This document shows positions 11,211-23,707 of a stretch of 64,000 nucleotides of DNA, piece by piece (within the stretch, counting starts at the first letter, position 1; every line of letters begins with the position of its first letter). The stretch is from Rhodamnia argentea (lineage: Eukaryota; Streptophyta; Magnoliopsida; Myrtales; Myrtaceae): assembly GCF_020921035.1 (NCBI RefSeq), contig NC_063158.1:25344178-25408177 (forward strand), given 5' to 3'. A program made the translations under genes and the position numbers. Below the pieces are notes generated by a model, which was not told the DNA's origin, did not search any database, and was given only the letters and a program-made list of their open reading frames with translations.

Positions 11211-12840
11211 GTTTGATAGTTTTGCGGAAAGAGGAGAATTGTGAGGCTTGTGACAATGGTGGTACTGATTATTGCAAAAACGGACACACGAACCCATGCA
11301 TATATGGAGAGAAATTATAAGGTAGGAAACTAAATGCTTAGTCACAAGCTCAATGTGAAGAAAGTTGGTGAACTGCATAACACAAGTTAGGGCAGTTACG
11401 GTTCGAAAACTTCAGTTTAACGTACGCAGATTGCTAGGTTCGAAGTAGAATTCATGTCTTTTTCATGTGTTCTCATCTGCATTTGCTAAAACATTCTCTC
11501 TCTCTCTCTCTCTCTCCTTAGAAAATTTTCATTTTTTTGAAATAATTCCACCTCAATAGACATATGTCAATTTATGAGTGGTCGGGACTAAAACATGCAT
11601 GCCATGTCTGCAGATGACGTGGCAATCTCTAACCACCAAACATTTAAGCCAAAAATGGACTGTGACTTTTGATTATATTCACTGTGGATGAAAATTCATG
11701 TATTTTAATATTTGCCTGGGGGATCTCACTATGGTGCTTACAATGGATTATATTCTACGTGATGGAGCTACGGTTAGAGCGTCGTTTACATTTCATTACG
11801 GCTGTACGTAGCTTAAAAAAATAAAAAATAAAGGTGGCAACAAGAAATTGGTCTTTTCCTAGAGATTGATGTATGCAAGGCACATTACACATAATTCTCA
11901 CTTTTGGCACTAATCCTACATTTTGTCGCTGTGGACCATACATCACCATCGAGTCCGATCTATTTGAAGATTGGTATAATTTATATTTGCGCATACATAA
12001 GAACTATGTTCGGATGAAACCGCTCGTATTCTACTAAATAGATGTGCGCGTTAGGGCCCAACAACAAAAATAATTAGTGGAATTCAATATCCGGAGGAAT
12101 GATCATCGACTCAACCATATTTGCTATCTGACCAGCAAAAAAAAAAAAAACCATATTTACTAAAAATGGAAAAAGAAAAACAAAGCTGTATTTCCTAATA
12201 ATTTCTGGTTTTTCCGACCTATCAAACACCCAACTTCTGCCAAAATCCAAGAACTGGACATCGAGAACTCTGTCCTAGATAAGGAGAACAATACAAGATG
12301 CTTAAACCAATTACATTAAAAATGTGAAGTGAGGACTAATGCTAATCAACTACTACTGCATAAACTGATCGAATGACAGTTTCTTGGTGATCTGGATGAT
12401 CATGAATGGTGCTAAATTAGCAACAGAATTTCTCGATTTGTTTCACTTTGTTGGCCGAGTAAATGTTAGCACAAAAGCATGCAATAACTGACCAGATGAT
12501 TAAGACATGAGTCTCACATAACCTTAATAAACATTTTGAGGAAAACCGGGTATTCAGAGTTTTTACCACTCCACACGGTTCAACTCCAAACGAAGTAGAG
12601 TTAACTCCAAAACCAATTTTTTTTTTCCCTGGACACACTACGGATTACATCACGACTCCTAAAACTAGCGCAGATACATGTATCCTACGACACACACGCA
12701 AGTCACTAACATCGTCCCGTCAGACCATCGTACGGAGCACTGTACACATCATACAACAACTAGATACTGATTCCGCAAATAATAACAGTGATGGCTCAGT
12801 CATCCAGCAGCAACTGCGACATCCAGGTGAAATCTCACCT
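11211..12840. other. ALE1 upstream region and EBS 3' region; no further gene seen
   Basis: ALE1 transcription starts somewhere left of about 11400 on the minus strand. A CT microsatellite lies at about 11495-11517, on the upstream side of ALE1. 11520-12350 is AT-rich sequence without a supportable gene. The part next to 12841 should contain the EBS 3' UTR. Short ORFs here have no family features. Confidence 0.5.
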
Positions 12841-15800
12841 TCATCTCTTCCGACGCTTGGAGTCAACCTGTATACAGTTAGCCCCATTCATAAATCAACC
12901 CATCTTTGAGATAAACTAAAAGTTATTTTTATGTAAGGATCTGCTGGCAAGAGTATATAATTCCTTTTGCATACAAGAATACATTACATGCTAACTACAC
13001 TACTTGTATCTATATGATGCATCAAAGCAAATCTTCCAGCCTCATATCTAGGAATTAGGGTCCACGACCACCATTCATGCTGATAAAAGATATGTGGAAT
13101 CAATGAGTAAATACACGGGGGAGCAAACAGAAATGGGGTGTAGGGGATCTCGATGAAATTATGCATACAGTGTACAATGGTTCATGATGGGTTAAACACA
13201 AGTAGCTTCCTGTCTACAATATGGAGTAGAATGATTTAATGGCTGTCCAGCAAAACACAGTACTTGTACATTGACTTAATCAAGTAGCTATGGAATATCA
13301 AATATGAAACAGCAATATGCATTCGACCAAAAAGAAAAAAAAAAGAAAATATGCATAAGCATGAACACAATTCTACTCTTCTATCTCACAACTTCATAGT
13401 TCCATAATTACATTTACCATAACACTTATGCTATCTCATCGCAATATCATGAGAGAATTTTGTGAGACCATGTATGTAGCCCTTAAGTTGTAAAGAAATC
13501 CCTAAGTAAAATCAAAAAAATGAAAATATGGGGCAGATATTTTCTGTTATTACAAAAGCTGGATCAAGGATCATATTGAACTGCACCGGGAAAAACATTC
13601 TTTAAATTTTGCAGGAAGCGCACTTGTTCAATTCAAATCCAGACAAAGTCACACTCGCAAGTTTTTACACAATCGACATTAAAGCGTTTAGAGCTGTGTA
13701 TTACAAACTACGCATCTAATTAATTGTCCCCCATCCAACAGTGCATGAATCTTCACTCTTGAGCCATCTGCATAAGCCTATACAGTTAGGCCTAGGACCA
13801 ATAAGCGAACTTTGATCTCGAATTATTCTGCTATAGATCACGGAAAAGCATTTAAAGGTTGGTTGTCAAATTAGAGAAGAGTCAAGGCACACAGACTTAA
13901 ATTCAGGCGAAATGCATACGAATCAGGGCAACACACAGCCTGGAAGATGGTTTTGAAGGCAAACTAGCACCCAAACTCCCTTGCCAATCTGAATTTACAT
14001 GTCATTTCTTTAAGAATGGCCAGAACAGAATGAGCCCTACAAGGGGATAGCAAAAGTATCTTCACCATATATTCAGATGATCAACTCTGTCATCCCCCCT
14101 ACTATTTAGAAAAGATCAACTCAAAAGGGGAAAGAAAGAGATGAAGGGATAAAATGAACTAAATGCTAGTGCTATGTTAGCTATAATATTACTCTTGCCA
14201 TTTCCTGAATCTTTCCAAGATATCCATCCTTGTAGTCAGTTTACAATAAGTACACCTGCTTCTTTAACTTGGAGAATCCATGTTCTGCATTATGATATAT
14301 ATGCAGCAAATAAACAAAAGTCGACAGTATTGAAAAACAGCATATAATTATCATGAATGATGGAAGGAATTATGCAACGTAAGTGATAGGTTACACAAAT
14401 GTCTTATAGTTCAAAGGGGCATAATCACACTCTGAATTTTGATAAGAAGTAAATATGTTTTGCAATCACGGTTTCCCTCCCTTCACTTACTGTCCCAAAA
14501 ACTATCCAAAACATGACTGGCCATTTTCGGGGGTACTACTTTATCAAAGAAACTGTTCCAACTAAGACATGTATACAACCCAACCTGACAAATTAAGCAT
14601 TACAGAAAGCATTACTTGTAATGAATCATAGGCAAATTCTGCCACAAAAAAGTCTCTCTTAAGTTCTTAATTAAGATTATGTGGACAAGATAGGTCCAAT
14701 AAACAAGGGCTCTCAATGTCGTCAATATCTCAGCAAACATATTTTCAGAAGCATCAGGTGCAATGTAAGATGTTAAAGTTATGATTGGGAACCTTAAGAA
14801 GCAGAGGGGAAAGGGATTGATAAGCGAAAGCAGATAGATTACTTGGCAAAGAATCATAAGCCAATGCTGCCATAAACATGCCAAGAGAGATGCTGTACGT
14901 AGGGGCTCATATTGTCTTCAATATCTCATTAAACACCAATTCAGAAACATCAGGTGCAGATTTCTGTCAAGTTAAAGTTATGCTTGGGAATCTTGAGAAG
15001 GAAAGCAAAAAGGAGGTGGAAGCAAGAGAAATTGCTTTTGGAATTAACATTTGCTATAAAATATCTGAATTTACGCAATGATCCCCCATTTGAGGGCGTC
15101 TTCATGGATGGAGGGGTAAAAGAATGATCACCCTCAAACACTGAGATCATAAATGGTAGTTACACTAGTCCTCCTCATTCTTCTTCAAAATCAAAAGTAG
15201 TTCTTGAGTTCAATCAACTCAAAAATGATGCACATTATGTGCCAAAAAGTTACCTTCACAAAAACAATATTTGAAAATCAGGATGAAAGAGAAACAGTAC
15301 CAATGTACCAATCATCAGTTTCCCATGTTCTAGCAACATCACACAGTCCTAAACAATACTCAACCTGGTTAATTATGCTGGAATATCCTTCACGTGAGCC
15401 TGACCATTCAAAGACAACAAAAAGAGAGAAGGGGAAACAAAAAGGACAAGATGCCAAAACTATTATCTAAGACTTGTTGAAGAGAAAAGCTCGCTGAAGC
15501 TTTTCTGACTTTTTTTTCAATGGAATGTTAAACAAGATTTCATTAAGAAGATACCGCCCCTATACAAAATGGCATCAGGTAAAAGACACAATAACTGTTT
15601 CTAACATTTCTAATATGAGATTGATCCTACAAAACCAAAAGTGAAGACTGTAGAACCAATTATCTCTAAAAAGTTCCCAAGAGGATTCAGCACCTCGAAA
15701 AATGCCCATTTCTTCCTCTCAGTCCAAATGAGCAAAAAAAAACAAGGAAAGGAATCATCTTAAAAACTGAGGAGCTGACTTTCTTATGTTAAGGTTATGA

Positions 15801-18074
15801 TGAAGCATCTCCTGGTCTAACTGGACAAGATAATAGTCAGTTATTTAGAAACACCTGCCTTTTGGTAAAAAACAAGTACAATGAAAATACAACTGATGAT
15901 ACTATAAGTAACCCAAACACCTTCCTAGATATCTTCACTAGAAAGAATCGTGTAATACAGGAGTAGGAAACAAAATAAAGAGATCTCACGAATAATCGTG
16001 TCTCATATTTCCTGATCTTGACCACCATGATCTAATTAATTGCAAAAGCAATATATTCTTCAGTTCCCTATTATTCGAACAATGTAAAAAGTATACAAAA
16101 ATTAAGCATGTACTATAGAGGTAAAGACATTAGAGTCTTCTGGACAACAGATGGACAATCAATCTTCAAAAAAATAGGAAGCCATACATCCTGAATGAAA
16201 CATTTAGTACCCATTAGGTGCCACAAAGATCAACAGATTACCCTCACATTTTAAAATAAAAGACTTTGAACTAGAAAAAGATTGGAAATTTTCCAGGTAC
16301 ACTACTAGTCTTGATTTCCCTTTTTCTCAATAATCAATACATTAAATCTTGTTGCCTCAATTAAAATTTCACTACTTCTATAGCATTCTATAATGCAATT
16401 AAAATCTGTTTTCTTTAACTAGCAAATAAACAATGTCAATCCTTTTTTCTTTCTAAATAGAGCCAATTTAACTAATCTTCCATCCAAAGCTACAAGCAGT
16501 AAACTAAATCAAAAAATGTGTGTCATTGACTTCTCCACGAATTTTGGTTAGCTTTGACGTGTAAACTAAATAATCGGATGTAAGAACTTTTGATCCTCAC
16601 CACACACAGATCTTACATCACAACTATCCAAGCAGATTTCAAGGTCACTGCCAGCCAATGAAATGGGAAAACAGAGGGAAAACATAATCATCAGATTTTA
16701 GCATCAAGGACTATTACCTTTACTTCCGCTGCTGGTGATGAAGAAAATCCATTTTCTGCTCGCTTGACCTCATCATCCGAACATTCGGAGCAGACAAAGT
16801 GCTCAAGCTTTTTGGCTTCTTCAATAGTCATACCAACGCATGCTGGATGGTACCTGAGAAAAATGAAGAGGGAGCACAATGCACTCTGAATTACATGAGG
16901 GTACCGCCAACTCTTCCATTAACAATCAATATGTTGCACAATCCATGGCAGACAAGTACGAGGAAATTCTTCAAACCTGCCCTACATACTCATGCCAAGC
17001 TTAAAACTTTTTTATCTTCGAGTAATTCTATCTAAAATTAGTAGCTGATTTGCCTGTAGATGAACAACCTTAGACCCAGTTCCTAACTCTTCTAGAATAA
17101 GCTCCACTAATTATCATGCCATTGAACTTTCTTATTACCTCCCAAGACCTGATCTTTCCATAATCTTCAACAAAAAAAATCAAAGCAACATCAGATGCAA
17201 GTTTCTCAACATTGTCAAAATATACTTGAACAACCAATTAATATCATTGATGGGAGGCAAAGACTAAATGTATACCAGTCCTTGCATCCTTCACACTGCA
17301 CCATAAGGTCATCCGGGTTATACGGCATCTCACACTTGCAGTACCTATCAAATAAAGACATATCCAACAAAACCCATCAGCTAATCATAAAAATCTCAAA
17401 CACTACACAAAAAAGATACTCCACCTTGATACGCAAACCCCATAATGATACAAAAAGAAAGCAAATGAAAATACTCACACAGCAACACGGTCAGGTATAA
17501 ACGCCCCAGTAGCTGCCTTATACTCAAATCTACAGTAGTAATCCTCCGCTCCAACATTCTCAAGCTTCGTATAGTTCTTAAACGAGTGCACAATGCATTT
17601 GCCTTCAATAGTATGCGCGCTTTGCACATCAAAGTGATCAGACAAGAACAATTCTTTAGCACCATGAAACTGCCTCCTTCCTCCAATCGACTCCTCCGGC
17701 CTGTAATACCATCGCACCCTCACTTTCACGTTGTTACGGGCATCGGACTCGATCTTCTCGATTCGGGCCACGTACGGGGGCTTCCCGGTGTCCGACGGAC
17801 GCATCAGCACGCAATCGCCAGCTTCACAAAACAACCAAAAGGACCCGCCGCATTAGCTTTTAAAACCGAACCCACACGCGCACACGGAGGAAAACAGGAA
17901 CAACACCCCCACATTTTCCGAGGCACGAAGCTACATGCTGTGCTGCAATTAACGCAAGCGAGTTGGGGGAAACGCACCGCGAACCACCTTGGTGGTGCCT
18001 CTGATGGTGTAGGAGTCGAGGTCCTTCTTCGCCGGCTTAGGCTTGGCCATGAGGCCCGGTCGGGTCTTCGCCAT
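12841..18074 (-). CDS. EBS: EARLY BOLTING IN SHORT DAYS, BAH-PHD histone reader
   Basis: Five minus-strand exons: 18074-17978, 17821-17479, 17344-17276, 16853-16718 and 12867-12841; all junctions canonical, 223 residues (the family is about 225-235). Residues about 30-145 form a BAH domain ([48 protein letters not shown]). A PHD finger follows ([38 protein letters not shown]) with the Cys4-His-Cys3 pattern. The last 27-nt exon adds VDSKRRKR, a basic tail. EBS in Arabidopsis binds H3K27me3 through BAH and H3K4me3 through PHD and represses flowering genes such as FT. The wording fits EBS better than its paralog SHL. The N-terminus carries a short extra stretch (LMAKPKPA) after MAKTRPG. Intron 4 is 3850 bp, very long for this compact gene. 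Confidence 0.93.
14606..15005. repeat. Degenerate tandem duplication inside EBS intron 4
   Basis: Two diverged copies lie head to tail: about 14606-14830 and about 14836-15005. Shared landmarks in the same order are 'gaatcata', 'ctgcca', 'tcaatatctca', 'catcaggtgca' and 'gttaaagttatg' followed by a diverged 'ttgggaa'. Many substitutions and indels show that the duplication is old. No coding function is apparent. Confidence 0.7.
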
Positions 18075-20167
18075 GAGTCGAGGGGGTAGGGCTCAAATGG
18101 CTCGCCGGAGCGTTCGCCGAGGGATTGGAAGGGTTTGGGGTGGCGGAGATGGATTGAAGGGGGGGAATGTGAGTGAGCTCGGCGATGATCCAGGAACCCT
18201 AGATTTTGGGGAGAGGGAGAGGGAGAAGGAGAAGAGACCAGCGTTGGTGCTCGCTGGTATTCATGGAAATCGGAGAAGAGAGAGAGAGAAAGAGACTCAT
18301 CAACCGAGTCACTGTGCAAAGTCAGTCCGGCGATTAGTTTAATTAAATCATATTATCTTTCCCTAATATTGCTATTTTATTTCTTCTAATATGCAAACAT
18401 TGCACCTGAAAAAGTATGGCCTAATGCCTTAAACAACCCCGACCAAAAAAAAAACACCTTAAAAAACTCCTCAATTCTATTCTAAAATTTTTTGGACCTA
18501 AGCAAAGTCCTTAAACCGCTTCGTCCGAACTTTGAAACGTAAAATTCGGGAGTATTCTCTTGGATGAATGGAATAAAAATATTTCTTCTCAACTTAGGAG
18601 GGATGATGGTAGGAAAAGTAGATTCCATGTCATTTTCGAATGGTTGCTTCAGGGTAGGGTCGTATAGTAGCGTCCCGCGCCTAAAGTGATTATCAGAGCT
18701 TCGGCTCTCGCATCGTCGACCTGTGCTTCGCACGGTATTTTTGAACCGACTTGTCGGCGACGTACTCCCGGTTCAAAAATACTATGCGACTCCTCAATTC
18801 TATTCTAAACTTTTTTAATCCCCTAAAAAAAACACTTAATTTTAACAGCGGTCCTAAACTATCATAAACTCTCTTTTTTATTTAAAAAAAATCAAATTTT
18901 ACTTGAGGTCCTAATCTGCCCAATTAAGCCCTCTTGACAACGAGAGATGAAAAACTCCCGAGTGTGAGCTATGCGAGCATCCCAAGTGAAGTTTTCTGAG
19001 CGCGAGCCCTTCGATCGCAAGAGATAGAAGACTTTTTATTAGGGTTGATTTTCTTCGGTTGCTCTTACTCTTAAGAGAGTCTTTCTTCCAATATGCTCAT
19101 GGGTCTTACTCTTACGACATATTTTTATATATGGAATTTTGAGGAAAAAAAAAACTACAGCAATGATGGGGAAATGATGTCACTAAGGGCAATTTTGAAT
19201 AGAGGGTTAGCGGGGACAGATAAAAGAATCACATAAAAAATGATTACCTTTTCGGCCTAGTACTCTAAAAAATCCCAATTTTAGCTGCGGTTTGAATTCT
19301 ACTATAATCTCTTGTTGTTTAGTAAAGAAATCAACTTTTGGTCCAACTCGAATTTTGCCCTGAACTCTTTTTGGTTTTATAAAAAATCACCAATTTTGAG
19401 GATTAAGTACAGTTTTGACCATTTAATCATTTTTTGTTTAGCACAATTTTTGTGTAATCAAGTCCACTCCGAAGCTTACGAGGGTTCAATGACCCGCATT
19501 GTCCGTAGATAGACGGGGGCTTCACAACATTCATCATGCTTAAGCGAGGATTGCCGAACCCAACTTTACAAGGAGACGCGAGGGGAAGGTGCACTCTTCA
19601 AGCACCGGCGAAAGTGCCGTGACCCCGACTAGGGACGAGAGACGCTCTAGCTAGTATCGAAAAACCCTCGCCGCTACACACTAGAAATTACGAGCTTCTC
19701 GTGACACTTGCCTGCCACCGGCGAGGGCCAAGCAAGCCTCGCCACTTGTCGAAGGGGGGGCAGGCAAGCGGTTTCGATAATCCTTGCCTGAGCACGACAC
19801 GGAGTCGATGCTCGTGTTTTGCCGCATCAGCAATGTTACGTAAGCAATTTTTGACATTGTTCACCAATGACAACCAACGATTTGATTGCATAAGTAGTTA
19901 AGGATATAAAGGATTAGGCGCAATCAACCAAGATGGTGTGAATTGGTTATTGTAGTGAACCGGCGGTAAGTTGGCTATCACGTATTAAGAGGACAAGGGC
20001 TAACCATAGATTATTGCATGTTGAGAGGACACGATCTGTCGTTAAGCCTACTAAAATGGTTAGGGAATAGGCCGTGCCATTCCTAACAGCCCCTGCTCCA
20101 AGTGCACCAAGGCAAGAATGAATTGGGATGGATGATAAGATCCTAAGTTATTCGGCTTAAGTAGATT
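18075..20167. other. EBS upstream region and gene-free repeat-rich interval
   Basis: 18075-18320 is the GC-rich 5' flank and probable 5' leader of EBS, with a GA tract at about 18275-18295. Beyond it lie the flanked insert at 18466-18809 and two similar AT-rich stretches (about 18816-18925 and 19262-19365) that share wording such as 'agcggt'/'tgcggt' followed by a tract ending 'ataa.ctct', suggesting a dispersed repeat. No gene is supportable. Confidence 0.5.
18466..18809. repeat. 295-bp insert between identical 21-bp direct repeats
   Basis: The 21-mer beginning actcctcaattc occurs at 18466-18486 and again at 18789-18809. Both are followed, after one differing base, by a T run. Between them is a stretch with higher GC than the flanks and an open minus-strand frame (18733-18482). 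Its distal edge carries a perfect 14-bp inverted repeat (18735-18748 with 18769-18782, 20-base loop). The origin of the insert is not recognised; an organellar or retroposed fragment is possible but unproven. Confidence 0.65.
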
Positions 20168-20373
20168 ATAAGTATCAAAATTTATGTGCGACGCTCATTT
20201 TAATGTCAAAACTTTTAAAACAATCACTTAAGTGCAGTGCCAACTTCGACGAGTTCAAATCAGATTTGGCATTGACGTGAGTATTTTTTTTATAAAAAAA
20301 TTTGACGCTTAAATGATCGTTTTGAAAGTTTTGGCACTAAAGTAAACGCCGCACACAAGTTTTGGCACTTGTA
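20168..20373. mobile_element. MITE with ~60-bp terminal inverted repeats
   Basis: The left arm (from about 20168, 'aagtatcaaaatttatgtgc') matches the reverse complement of the right arm (ending about 20373, 'gcacacaagttttggcactt') over roughly 60 positions with about 15 mismatches. The core is short and non-coding. Arm wording ('tgccaaaactt', 'acttaagtg') is shared with the element at 21131-21706, so both belong to one non-autonomous family. Confidence 0.75.
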
Positions 20374-20644
20374 GTATACTTTAAACTAAGCTATTCGTGT
20401 CCATTTAGGATGTTTTATATTGGTTTTTCATAAATATGAAAGGACAAAATTATGCATTTTCAAATTGCTAATTTGCAACTTTAGAGTTCATCAAAGCTTA
20501 TATTTTTTTAACAAAACTCATGGTAATGAATGAAGCAAGCACAAATCTTAGTGGATAGCAAAAATCACTTGAGAGTGCAAGAATAATAGTCATTGCAAGG
20601 GGAAAATCAGTCTCTTGAAAGTAAAGTCTTATTTGTCAACTTTA

Positions 20645-20870
20645 TATTGGGGTGTGGTTCATACTCCTTAACGACGAAAAAGCACGGGAGGCTCGCTCCT
20701 AGGTGAGCGGGCGAGGATCCAAGGGGGGCACTTCGGCAAGGGTCGAGGATAGGGGGGCACTCTAGCAAGGGATGCAAGGGGCAGCACCCACTAGAGAGCT
20801 TTTACAATTTTGGTTCATATTTTATTGGTAGTTTGGATTTAGACCTATAAACAGCTACGGAATGGCCTAT
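20645..20870 (-). mobile_element. LTR fragment related to the solo LTR at 48705-49858
   Basis: Read on the minus strand, this piece ends like the solo LTR. The + strand shows 'ttggggtgtggttcatactcc', where the reverse complement of the solo LTR has 'ttggggtgtgattcatacttcc'. Both continue with an 'aagcacg' box, a 'gcgag' cluster and 'ttttacaatttt'. No matching second LTR or internal region is visible, so it is a truncated relic. Confidence 0.65.
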
Positions 20871-21117
20871 GTCTTTTTTAGCTCTTAGGATTTTCTTGTG
20901 ACATCTACATGTAATCGATTTCTTTTGTAATTGAGAGTTGTAGTAAATAAATGGGACGTGCTAATTATAGTGGAGTCATATACTGAATGTAGTCTTAGTT
21001 TAAGGGCAAACCAAGATAAAGTTTATATCTCGATCACTCTTTCTCGCATATACTCTTTATTTCCTTGTGTTTATGAGCCTTATCCTAACAATTTAGAGGC
21101 AACTCTTATGGAAGACA

Positions 21118-21719
21118 TTTTTATTATATGAGAAAGACATTAAAGTGACATTGATATGACATTCACACTAGTGTCAAAACTCCAACAACAAAAACTTTAG
21201 TGCCAAAACTTTTCAACCGATAACTTAAGTGCCACTTGGGTTATATATATATCACTTGAGTTATATCTCCAATTTGGAATTTGGGATGTCGAAAATCAAA
21301 CGTGGCAATATTTTAAAAAGCAAAATATCACTCAAGTTCCAATTGTCAAAGATGAGCTCGGTTGACGGAGGAAGAATGAGAATCTGGATAGAGTTGCTGG
21401 CTATCAACATTAAAGGAAAATCGAGAATCCAGGTGCGGAAGATGAAGATGAAGATGAAGGAGTCGAGATCCTAAAGATGCTGAAAATCCACCTCATTGTC
21501 CACGCTAGACTTGGTTTTTATTTAAAATGCAAAGTCATGTACAAATTAACATTTTATGAGAAAAAGCTAAATAGGATTTTTTGCCGAAATTTGTCGCAGA
21601 ATGCACTTAAATGATCATTTTTCTTCAATGTGACACTCCGGTGCAAAGTCTTGGTACTAAAGCGAGTGTCATACGAAAATTTTGACACTTCTAATGTCTC
21701 TTTCCCTTTTTATTATATG
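21118..21719. mobile_element. Mutator-like MITE with 13-bp flanking duplication
   Basis: The sequence tttttattatatg is present at 21118-21130 and 21707-21719. Just inside, 'agaaagacattaaagtg' on the left pairs with the reverse complement of 'cacttctaatgtctcttt' on the right, and imperfect arm similarity continues for about 80 bp. A flanking duplication near 9-11 bp plus long terminal inverted repeats is the Mutator signature. The ~576-bp interior codes for nothing recognisable. Confidence 0.75.
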
Positions 21720-22525
21720 TTAATGCGGTCATATTGAATTGGAACATAGACTATACATGTCATGAATGCTATGAGTCTATGCGGCTTGAAGAGAACACAT
21801 CGGGGACTAGCTAGGATCTTAATCGACGTTCATGTATCTCTCGATTTTCGCATGTCTCATCATGTTGGACTTACTAGGATTGGTTTATGAAATTGATCTA
21901 TTAAGTCATGTGTCAAATTGCAAGTGGCCTTTTAAACAAGTGGGTCATATTCAATGAACCAATCACGGACACATTACTTCGTAAAAACCGAATTCATAAA
22001 CTAGACTTAGTAAGTTTAGCATTGCTTTTTGTACTTTGATGAAATAATACGTGTAATCCGAGGAAAAATCTGCGTATATGTGGAATGAATATATAGTAAT
22101 GCCGAATGAAAAGCTTATTCTTGCAAATAAACGCCCAGTGGCACTCGTTGAGCAACCAATTAAGTAAACTTTATAGCTTCCAATGCATTGATTGTCCTCG
22201 CGTCACGCACAATCAGCGCCTTGAAAGTTGAATAATTTCGAAGAAGATATGCTGATATCAAGACCACACGAAAATTGGTGCCATTTCACTTGTTTAAACA
22301 TGCTGTTCCGCGAGAAAAAGTGAAATTTTGTTGAGGTAAACATAAAATAGTTTTTCGACCGAAGGAAATGCAAAATAGCTTGTGCGATTTCGGGATTTGT
22401 ATATTCCACCTTTCATACCGAAATTAAAGGATGAAAGATGCTCCAGAGTCCAGACTACTGTCTTTGAACTCCATAAAAGAATTCTAATGGAGGCATTCTT
22501 GATCATAGAATTACATCAATTCATC

Positions 22526-22554
22526 AGAAGAAGAAGAAGAAGAAGAAGAAGAAG
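22526..22554. repeat. (GAA)n microsatellite
   Basis: About nine to ten AAG/GAA units. On the minus strand it reads as a serine run in a short frame that has no ATG near its start, so it is listed only as a simple repeat. Confidence 0.9.
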
Positions 22555-22748
22555 TGGTTAGAGCAATGCATGAGTGGACTGGATATGCAGAGTGATTCAT
22601 GGTCGTAGTGGGCTCAGATCCAAAAGCACTCGTACAAAAACCCATTAACATAACTCCACAGAACACAGCCCAACCAAAAAACACCAAATGAGACCTCACC
22701 AGCTTCACGTGCAGGCTCGTTCACATCAATTCATATATATTCTAGTTC

Positions 22749-23220
22749 AATGAAAAAATTATCGAAGAAAATTCTAAATCTATTACAATTATTTCAATTC
22801 TTTCTAAACCTTTTTTTTTCAATTAAGTCCTAAATCTTTTGCAACTGTACCAATTCACTTCATTCGGCCAGCCGACGCTGATGTGGCAAAATTTAAATTA
22901 TTTTTTATTTTATTTTTATTAATTTTTTGTCTTTTCTTTTCTTTATTTTTTTTTTTTTTTTGGTTTAGGGTTTAGGGCCGGTAGCAGGCCGCGAGCCTTC
23001 TCCCAGTGGCCGGTGGCCTCTTGCTGGCCCTAAACCCTAAACACAAAAAGAAAATAAAAGAAAAAAGACATAAAAAATTTTCAAAAAATAAATTTTTTTG
23101 GTCAAAGTTAAAAAAAAATCAAAAAATAAAAAAATATTAACATTTTGCCTCGTCAACATTAGCCAGCGAAATAGATTGAATTGGCACAACTGTAATAGAT
23201 TATTTTGATAAAAAAAAATC
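22749..23220. mobile_element. Fold-back/MITE element with telomere-like central stem
   Basis: The left arm ('ctaaatctattacaatta', 'gccagccgacgctgatgtgg') pairs with the right arm ('acattagccagcg', 'ggcacaactgtaatagatta') read in reverse complement. The centre holds 'ggtttagggtttagggcc' (22962-22979) facing 'ggccctaaaccctaaac' (23026-23042), two telomere-type repeat units on each side. AT- and homopolymer-rich sequence fills the rest. It shares arm wording with the next element. Confidence 0.75.
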
Positions 23221-23707
23221 ATCCGGTAGAGACTCAACGAGATCACAACACTAAGAGATGGGGATGTCATCTTGGAATTGGCATGCCGGGCTCTGTAAGT
23301 TCAATAACAACTCTCCTTCCCCGAGTAGCTCGACCTCTTCGCAATAAGTTCGACTTTAGATTTATATCTTTCGCCTCAATCGATCTGTCACTTATAGGAG
23401 GACATTCGACCGTGACATTTTCCGGGTAAATTGGAGAAATTTTGTAGTGATATTCGGAGAAATTTCGTGAGCAAGGAAAGAGGGATGATTTTTACAAAAA
23501 GGGAGCCTCTTCTTTACTTTCTCCTCGGCACCATGATGCTTTCGAACATGCATTGTAGGAGATCGAGGAGGAGAAGTGTATAAATCCCATCACGCGCGAT
23601 GCATTGAGAGATCAGCGTAAGCGAGGCGCCGCCCGTCAGACGTCACGAATTCATATTGCCAAGTAAACCACCAAGCATCCAAGATATATCAACAACAAGT
23701 TCTCGCG

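Noticed and set aside
18482..18733. Mitochondrial or plastid gene fragment
   Set aside because: The frame looks protein-like, but I could not match it to any organellar gene I know, so only the flanked insert is reported.
22511..22708. Minus-strand 65-codon frame with hydrophobic start and serine run, possible small secreted peptide
   Set aside because: It opens at GTG, a stop lies five codons upstream, and the serine run is the GAA microsatellite. The first ATG leaves only about 45 residues, with no family match.
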